Assembly (NCBI GenBank): GCA_964612965.1 | Contig: CAZTGB010000021.1 | Location: 1-5,024 of the forward strand | DNA: 5,024 bases | DNA from: CAZTGB01 sp964612965 | GTDB lineage: Bacteria > Patescibacteriota > Microgenomatia > UBA8517 | Direction of reading: 5' to 3' | In this document: in pieces, positions 1-3,587 of the stretch | Layout of the letters: the number at the start of each line of letters is the position of its first letter | Position numbering within the stretch: position 1 is the first letter of the stretch | The notes under the pieces: generated by a model | Told to the model about the DNA's origin: nothing | The model's database searches: none | What the model saw: only the letters and a program-made list of their open reading frames with translations | Made by a program: the position numbers and the translations under genes

Positions 1-10
1 AAAGATTTAC

Positions 11-140
11 AACAAAAGTCTGAAATGTACCCGTCCTATACAGCTTATTGAGCTTTTGTTAAAGAAGGAGTAAAATACTCCTAACGCACACGAATTTAAG
101 CTTCCTGGTTCTTACTTAATTCGTGGAGGGATAAGGAAGC
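11..140 (+). promoter_or_regulatory. Structured 5' leader of rpsB with possible SD-sequestering pseudoknot
   Basis: No gene is visible in the first 153 bases; they hold an RNA-like leader. Seen directly: a perfect 8-bp helix of 11-18 with 53-60 around a 34-nt loop that can itself pair TGTA 26-29 with TACA 39-42; a 7-bp hairpin of 66-72 with 76-82 (3-nt loop); and a strong 11-bp hairpin of 89-100 with 115-125 carrying one bulged T. The 14-nt loop of the last one starts with CTTCCT (101-106), exactly complementary to AGGAAG at 134-139, the nearest SD-like sequence to the rpsB start (14 nt away). S2 is known to repress its own operon through the rpsB leader in gammaproteobacteria; extending that role here is inference. 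None of the hairpins has a T-tract, so they are not intrinsic terminators. No convincing promoter was found, so transcription may start before the window. Confidence 0.5.
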
Positions 141-153
141 AAATTTCAAATTA

Positions 154-867
154 ATGGCAAGCAAAGCAAACAAAAAAGTTGAAGTATCACTTGAAGGCTT
201 ACTCGAAGCTGGTGCTCATTTTGGTCATCAAACAAAAAGATGGAATCCCAAGATGGAGGAATATATCTATGGTAGTGAACAAGGAGTTCATATCTTTGAT
301 TTAGTTAAAACAAAAGAAGCACTTGAAGAGGCACTTGAGGTGTTAAAAACTTCAGTTTCTGAAGGTAAAACAGTTCTTTTATTGGGGACTAAAAAACAAA
401 TTAAAGAGAAAGTTAGAGAGTTGGGAGCTGAAACAGGCCTTCCGTTTGTTGATGAAAGATGGCTTGGAGGAACAATTTCAAATTTTGAGCAAATCAAAAA
501 ATCCCTTAAAAAGCTAGAAGATATGAAAGAGGGGGTAGTTTCTGGTGAATTTAATAAATACACCAAAAAAGAGAGGCTTTTAATAGAACGAGAAATTGCA
601 AGACTAGAAAGATTCTTTGGAGGTCTTCGTGGAATTACTAAAGTTCCTGAAGTTCTTTTCATCATCGACACTAAAAGAGAGGCCTCAGCAGTCCGTGAAG
701 CTTCAAGACTTGGAGTAATTACAATCGGAATTGTAGACAGCAACAGTGATCCAGACATGATCGATTACCCAATTCCTATGAATGACGATGCCGCAAAAGC
801 TCTAGAGTATGTATTAAATATTGTTAAGGAAACTATCCTGGAAGCACAAAAGACCAAAGCTAAATAA
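154..867 (+). CDS. rpsB: 30S ribosomal protein S2
   Basis: Encodes 237 residues, close to the usual 230-260 for bacterial S2, which sits at the head-body junction on the back of the small subunit near S1 and the mRNA exit side and joins late in assembly. Family signatures are all present: the N-terminal AGAHFGHQTKRWNPKM block (residues 19-34), the VLLLGTKKQ strand-loop (74-82), WLGGTISNF (103-111), and the C-terminal DSNSDPDMIDYPIP block (195-208). The long Lys/Glu-rich helical hairpin of S2 lies around 112-155, and a short Lys/Ala-rich tail follows. The ATG at 154 is the only sensible start, since the conserved block follows at the normal distance. Its SD candidates, AGGAAG 134-139 and GGAGG 125-129, are unusually far upstream. 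It is the first gene of an rpsB-tsf-frr group and ends 3 bp before tsf, so co-transcription and probably translational coupling are expected. Confidence 0.98.
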   Translation: MASKANKKVEVSLEGLLEAGAHFGHQTKRWNPKMEEYIYGSEQGVHIFDLVKTKEALEEALEVLKTSVSEGKTVLLLGTKKQIKEKVRELGAETGLPFVDERWLGGTISNFEQIKKSLKKLEDMKEGVVSGEFNKYTKKERLLIEREIARLERFFGGLRGITKVPEVLFIIDTKREASAVREASRLGVITIGIVDSNSDPDMIDYPIPMNDDAAKALEYVLNIVKETILEAQKTKAK

Positions 868-870
868 TTT

Positions 871-1323
871 ATGGGAAAGACTGATGTAACACTACTTAAA
901 AAACTTAGAGAAGAAACAGGTGCTCCAATTGTTAGGGTTCAAAAAGTATTAAAAGAGTTTAAGGGAGACGAGAAAAAGGCTTTAGAAGTTTTAAGAAAAG
1001 AGGGGTTTGAAAAAGCTGAGACAAGAGGAGAAAGAGTAACTTCTCAAGGAAAAATATTTACATATACTCATCACACAGGCAAAATTGTTTCTGTCGTTGA
1101 ACTTCTTTGTGAAACAGACTTTGTAGCACGCAATGAACTTTTTGAAGGCTTAGGACGCGACATTGCAATACAAGTAGCCTCAATGGGAGAAAAGAATATT
1201 GAGAAACAAGACTTCATTAAAGATCCAAGTAAAAAAATAGCAGATTTAGTTAAAGCTGTAATTGCAAAAACGGGTGAAAATGTTCGCGTAGGACGAACAA
1301 TCCGTGTAGAATTAGGTAAGTAA
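871..1323 (+). CDS. tsf: Elongation factor Ts (short form)
   Basis: EF-Ts is the cytosolic nucleotide-exchange factor that releases GDP from EF-Tu. This copy has 150 residues, much shorter than the E. coli protein (about 280) and shorter than the Thermus type (about 200). What remains is the N-terminal UBA-like EF-Tu-binding domain (about 1-50, ending in the recognisable GDEKKALEVLRKEGFEKA, residues 32-49) and one core subdomain with the ETDFVAR signature at 81-87, whose Asp and Phe insert into EF-Tu next to the magnesium site. The second core subdomain and coiled-coil insertion of E. coli are missing, as in other short forms. The usual MMDCKKAL segment reads IVRVQKVL here (20-27). The ATG lies 3 bp after the rpsB stop with no SD, so it is probably translated by coupling. 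The next gene is frr; pyrH, which normally intervenes, is absent. Confidence 0.96.
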   Translation: MGKTDVTLLKKLREETGAPIVRVQKVLKEFKGDEKKALEVLRKEGFEKAETRGERVTSQGKIFTYTHHTGKIVSVVELLCETDFVARNELFEGLGRDIAIQVASMGEKNIEKQDFIKDPSKKIADLVKAVIAKTGENVRVGRTIRVELGK

Positions 1324-1351
1324 GCAAAGCTTATATAGATCTAAAAACCAA

Positions 1352-1906
1352 ATGGACGAAACCTCAATACGTTCTAAAATGCAGAAGGTTATAGATGTCG
1401 TTACCTCCGACATGGCAGGAGTAAGAACCGGCCGAGCAACACCAGCGCTTGTTGAAAATATTGTAGTTCCTGCGTATGGTGGAACTCAAAGACTCCGCAT
1501 AATGGAGCTAGCTTCTATCTCCTCACCTGATCCGACTTCAATTGTAATTTCACCTTGGGATAAATCAATTATCGGTGACGTTAAAAAGGGAATACTTGAA
1601 GCCAATATTGGAATGAATCCAAATATAGATGGAGAAATAATTAGGATTGTAATGCCGCCCCTAACCACCGAAGATCGTGAGAAATATGTAAAGCTTCTTT
1701 CTCAAAAACTTGAAAATGGAAAGGTCATGGTAAGGCAAATCAGAGGAGACGAAATGCATGATATTAAGGATAAATTTGAAAAGAAGGAAATAACTGAGGA
1801 TGATAAGTTTAGTCAAGAGAAAAGACTTCAAGAAATAACTGATGAGTTTATTAAAAAAATTGAGGAAATAGGTGAAAAGAAAAAAACTGAACTAATGCAA
1901 ATTTAG
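1352..1906 (+). CDS. frr: Ribosome recycling factor
   Basis: RRF works with EF-G to split the post-termination ribosome. The 184 residues match the family's standard length (185 in E. coli). Domain I, the three-helix bundle, is formed by residues about 1-30 and 105-184; domain II, the beta domain, by about 31-104. Landmarks are VRTGRATPALVENI (24-37), the GMNPNIDGEIIRI strand region (87-99), PPLTTEDREKYVK (102-114) and VRQIRGDEMHDIKD (127-140). Aligned by eye to E. coli, the two ribosome-contacting arginines R129 and R132 are kept (here R128 and R131), while R133 is replaced by Gly132. The final ELMQI matches the usual C-terminus. The start is 28 bp after the tsf stop and has no SD. The stop overlaps the converging downstream gene by 4 bp, leaving no intergenic terminator on this strand. 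Confidence 0.98.
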   Translation: MDETSIRSKMQKVIDVVTSDMAGVRTGRATPALVENIVVPAYGGTQRLRIMELASISSPDPTSIVISPWDKSIIGDVKKGILEANIGMNPNIDGEIIRIVMPPLTTEDREKYVKLLSQKLENGKVMVRQIRGDEMHDIKDKFEKKEITEDDKFSQEKRLQEITDEFIKKIEEIGEKKKTELMQI

Positions 1907-1908
1907 TT
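1880..1908 (-). terminator. Weak candidate terminator for the small minus-strand gene
   Basis: On the - strand, AACTAA (1908-1903) can pair with TTAGTT (1895-1890) across a 7-nt loop. After a 3-nt CAG spacer comes a run of seven T's (the A-run at 1880-1886 on the + strand). The hairpin covers the stop codons of both converging genes. It is only 6 bp and mostly A-T, so this is a weak call; on the + strand no T-tract follows it, so it would act in one direction only. Confidence 0.25.
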
Positions 1909-2166
1909 AATAGCTGAAAACTTAAGATATTCTTCAATCCGCTCCACCCTTTTTCTTAAAGATAAATATTCACTATCAAAAAATCTCACAATTACTTTTT
2001 GATCCTTCCTGATTTGCATAACATCTTCCTTTATCGACTTTGTATGCTTTGAAAAGGAAGACTCAAATTTTTCATCAAACTTCTTGTCAAATTTTTCATC
2101 AAACTTCTTGTCAAATTTTTCATCAAACAACTTACCAATAGCGCTTAAATCTGCTTTTATTAACAT
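1903..2166 (-). CDS. Small helical repeat protein, function unknown
   Basis: A small protein of 87 residues from the ATG at 2166. A TTG five codons upstream (2181) would give 92; neither has an SD, and ATG is preferred because MLIKADLSAIGKLF looks like a natural N-terminus. Three parts are visible: a short hydrophobic helix (1-13); a strictly periodic stretch (14-38) with Phe at every fourth position, built from the eight-residue unit FDEKFDKK; and a C-terminal probable coiled coil ending in RKRVERIEEYL. There is no signal peptide, membrane segment, cysteine or catalytic motif. Charged, Phe-striped proteins ending in a similar RVERIEE segment are, from memory, common in CPR genomes and have no assigned role. 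A helical oligomer or binding scaffold is a guess. It runs against all its neighbours and occupies the place where uppS-cdsA-dxr normally sit. Codon phase is clean and the repeat keeps frame, which supports a real gene. Confidence 0.72.
   Translation of the reverse strand: MLIKADLSAIGKLFDEKFDKKFDEKFDKKFDEKFESSFSKHTKSIKEDVMQIRKDQKVIVRFFDSEYLSLRKRVERIEEYLKFSAIN
2068..2128. repeat. In-frame 24-bp tandem repeat (about 2.5 copies)
   Basis: Two identical 24-bp units lie at 2068-2091 and 2092-2115, each starting TTTTTCATCAAAC and ending TTGTCAAA. A third, partial copy at 2116-2128 matches the first 13 bases before diverging. The unit is 8 codons long, so on the - strand it encodes FDEKFDKK repeated without a frame change. 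Exact identity at all positions, synonymous ones included, suggests recent duplication by slippage; copy number may vary between strains. Confidence 0.9.
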
Positions 2167-2214
2167 AATTTTATAGTACAACTTTCAATACTACATACAA
2201 TATACAAAATACGA

Positions 2215-2220
2215 TATACT
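2215..2220 (+). promoter_or_regulatory. Candidate -10 box for rseP (possible leaderless start)
   Basis: TATACT matches the -10 consensus at five of six positions. It lies so close to the rseP ATG at 2228 that transcription would begin at or within a base or two of the start codon. No SD precedes that ATG, consistent with a leaderless mRNA. No good -35 box is seen (the best at normal spacing, TACATA at 2192-2197, matches three of six). The 2167-2227 gap is divergent and very A/T rich. On the - strand TATATT (2204-2199) and TATAAA (2175-2170) are possible -10 boxes for the small gene. Confidence 0.35.
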
Positions 2221-2227
2221 TTTAGCT

Positions 2228-3328
2228 ATGTTGGCCTCTGTTTTAATTTTCTTTTTGGTTCTTTCCATTCTTGTTTTGGTCCATGAATTTGGTCACTATT
2301 GGGTAGCTAAAAGAAATGGGATTTTGGTAGAAGAGTTTGGATTTGGAATTCCACCCAGGTTATTTGGCAAAAAAATAGGGGAGACTATCTATTCTATTAA
2401 TCTGCTTCCATTTGGGGGATTTGTAAGGCTTCATGGAGAAAGTAGTGAAGATGGAGTAACCGATCCTAACCGCGCCTTCTTAAATAGAAGTAAAAAAGTT
2501 AGGTTTGCTGTGGTTATAGCTGGTGTTGTTATGAATGCACTCCTTGCAATTGTTGCATTTACAATTGTTTACTCATTTGCAGGAATACCAAAAGATACTG
2601 AGAGGGTCAAAGTGGTTGATGTTACCGCAGCAACTCCAGCACAGGTATCAGGGATACTTGTAGGTGATGTTGTTAAAAAAGTTGATGGAGTAGAAATCAC
2701 TAAAGTCGATGATTTTATTAAATATGTAGATGAGAAAAAAGGAAAGAAAGTTAATTTTGAAATAGAAAGAGATGGGGCTCAAATTAAAATCACGGCAATT
2801 CCAAGGCAAACCCCTCCCGAGGGAGAAGGGCCATTGGGAGTTACCATATCAACAACTGAAATTTATTATCCTCCAGTAGGGCTACGGCCATTTTATGGAA
2901 TTTATTATGGTTTTAAAGAAGCCATCTTTTGGGGTCAGACTGTCATAATGGGGTTTGTTTCACTTTTTCAAAACCTGTTTCGGGGACAGGTACCGAATGA
3001 TTTAGCTGGTCCGGTTGGCATATATGCAATTTCAACAGAAACAGCAAAATTAGGAATTTTAGCAATTATTAATTTCATAGGGATTCTTTCGGTTAATCTG
3101 GCAATTCTAAATGTCCTTCCAATTCCGGCCCTTGATGGAGGTAGATTACTTTTCATAATGATTGAAAAATTAGTTGGAAGAAAAATCCTACCCAAAGTAG
3201 AAGCTACAATTCACTCTATCGGAATGATAGTTTTACTAATCCTTCTGGTAGCCATAACCGCACATGATATTAAGCGACTAATCGCGGCGGGAGGAGTTGC
3301 TGGATTTATTAAATCCATAATTAAATAG
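2228..3328 (+). CDS. rseP: Site-2 protease family zinc metalloprotease (RseP/RasP-like)
   Basis: A 366-residue integral membrane protease of the M50B family, which cuts transmembrane segments such as anti-sigma factors or leftover signal peptides within the bilayer. The active site is plain: HEFGH at residues 19-23 in the first membrane segment gives two zinc-binding His and the catalytic Glu20, and NVLPIPALDGG (295-305) supplies the third ligand, Asp303. Other family marks are the FGFGIPPRLF loop (38-46), PFGGFVRLHGE (61-71) and GPVGI (261-265). Membrane segments are expected at about 2-20, 92-118, 275-297 and 328-347. A single PDZ domain lies at about 125-195; E. coli RseP (450 aa) has two, so this is the shorter RasP-like form. 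It sits just upstream of proS, as in many bacteria, but after an inverted gene, so it needs its own promoter. No partner sigma or anti-sigma gene is present, and the substrate is unknown. Confidence 0.95.
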   Translation: MLASVLIFFLVLSILVLVHEFGHYWVAKRNGILVEEFGFGIPPRLFGKKIGETIYSINLLPFGGFVRLHGESSEDGVTDPNRAFLNRSKKVRFAVVIAGVVMNALLAIVAFTIVYSFAGIPKDTERVKVVDVTAATPAQVSGILVGDVVKKVDGVEITKVDDFIKYVDEKKGKKVNFEIERDGAQIKITAIPRQTPPEGEGPLGVTISTTEIYYPPVGLRPFYGIYYGFKEAIFWGQTVIMGFVSLFQNLFRGQVPNDLAGPVGIYAISTETAKLGILAIINFIGILSVNLAILNVLPIPALDGGRLLFIMIEKLVGRKILPKVEATIHSIGMIVLLILLVAITAHDIKRLIAAGGVAGFIKSIIK

Positions 3329-3330
3329 TT

Positions 3331-3358
3331 TTGACATAACTTCCTTTGGTGTTATAAT
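3331..3358 (+). promoter_or_regulatory. Consensus sigma70-type promoter for the T-box-proS unit
   Basis: TTGACA at 3331-3336 and TATAAT at 3353-3358 are both perfect matches to the housekeeping consensus, with a 16-bp spacer. The -35 box starts 3 bp after the rseP stop. The expected start of transcription, about 3364-3366, falls exactly where the first T-box stem begins, so promoter and leader support each other. Such a strong constitutive promoter fits control at the attenuation step, not at initiation. Confidence 0.92.
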
Positions 3359-3484
3359 TCTTTTAGTGTTGACTGTGATGGAGTCCCAAACTCCGGAGTC
3401 ATAGGGAATTCATAACCTAATCGATCTGATCCGAGACACTAAAGATCAAACAATGAGTTTTTCGCAACTAGCGAAAGAAAAACA

Positions 3485-3520
3485 AAGGTGGTACCACGAG
3501 AGAAAAGAATCCTCGTCCTT
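3485..3520 (+). promoter_or_regulatory. T-box antiterminator
   Basis: Textbook antiterminator geometry: lower helix AAGG (3485-3488) with CCTT (3517-3520), the 7-nt bulge TGGTACC (3489-3495) that receives the tRNA acceptor end, then upper helix ACGAG (3496-3500) with CTCGT (3512-3516) and an 11-nt A-rich loop. Its 3' strand (3512-3520) is the same sequence the terminator needs, so only one of the two structures can form. Confidence 0.92.
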
Positions 3521-3559
3521 GTTCATCATTTTCTTTGATGAACAGCGGCGAGGTTTTTT
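3511..3559 (+). terminator. Intrinsic terminator of the proS T-box (attenuator)
   Basis: CCTCG (3511-3515) pairs with CGAGG (3549-3553) at the base and GTTCATCA (3521-3528) pairs with TGATGAAC (3536-3543) above, around a 7-nt loop. The segment between (3516-3520 with 3544-3548) also pairs except for one C-C mismatch, giving a nearly continuous 18-bp stem. Six T's follow at 3554-3559. It overlaps the antiterminator at 3511-3520 and should stop transcription when tRNA-Pro is charged. Confidence 0.95.
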
Positions 3560-3561
3560 AT

Positions 3562-3570
3562 TGGTATAAT
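3562..3570 (+). promoter_or_regulatory. Candidate extended -10 promoter after the attenuator
   Basis: TGGTATAAT is a perfect TG-N-TATAAT extended -10 element beginning 3 bases after the terminator T-tract. No -35 box is visible at normal spacing. Transcription would begin at about 3577, giving proS a leader of about 11 nt with no T-box. Chance occurrence in AT-rich DNA is quite possible. Confidence 0.35.
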
Positions 3571-3574
3571 TGAT

Positions 3575-3580
3575 AGGAAG
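3575..3580 (+). promoter_or_regulatory. Ribosome binding site of proS
   Basis: AGGAAG lies 7 nt before the ATG at 3588, a normal SD spacing. It fixes the proS start and is the only well-placed SD in the window; rpsB has the same hexamer but 14 nt from its start, and tsf, frr and rseP have none. Confidence 0.8.
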
Positions 3581-3587
3581 AATCTAC

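Larger units (their letters stand above)
3364..3559 (+). promoter_or_regulatory. T-box riboswitch leader of proS (tRNA-Pro sensing)
   Basis: This leader should bind uncharged tRNA-Pro and then allow readthrough into proS. The signature AGGTGGTACCACG lies at 3486-3498. Its UGGU (3489-3492) is complementary to the ACCA end of a tRNA with discriminator A73, as bacterial tRNA-Pro has. Stem I is closed by TAGTGT (3364-3369) with ACACTA (3436-3441), 78 nt in all. Inside it TGACT (3370-3374) pairs AGTCA (3397-3401), topped by GGAGT (3380-3384) with ACTCC (3390-3394). Candidate proline specifiers are CCT at 3416-3418 (3' side of stem I, followed by A, the more usual place) and CCC at 3385-3387 (in the hairpin loop). 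A separate hairpin, 3458-3465 with 3471-3478, resembles stem III. No stem II or IIA/B pseudoknot region is apparent, making this a compact T-box. The class is certain; the stem I fold and specifier are not settled. Confidence 0.93.

Noticed and set aside
6..42. rpsB promoter from TTTACA (6-11) and TATACA (37-42)
   Set aside because: The spacer would be 25 bp, far outside the working range, and no other pair with good spacing was found.
11..60. Upstream 8-bp helix as the terminator of a preceding gene
   Set aside because: No T-tract follows 60 as a terminator would require (the T's are inside the stem), and the loop is 34 nt.
288..758. 156-codon open frame on the - strand inside rpsB
   Set aside because: It lies opposite strongly conserved S2 sequence, has Ser/Leu-rich composition typical of an antisense shadow, and shows no recognisable motif.
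1486..1668. 60-codon open frame on the - strand inside frr
   Set aside because: Shadow of RRF domain II; short, with no RBS or family resemblance.
2068..2128. Tandem repeat as a CRISPR array or iteron origin
   Set aside because: The units abut with no spacers, there are only about 2.5 copies, and the 24-bp period keeps the reading frame of a protein.
2167..2181. TTG at 2181 as the start of the small - strand gene
   Set aside because: It adds only five residues, has no SD, and an ATG follows at 2166; kept as an alternative rather than the main call.
2968..3195. 75-codon open frame on the - strand inside rseP
   Set aside because: Antisense to the conserved GPVGI and LDGG regions; no independent support.
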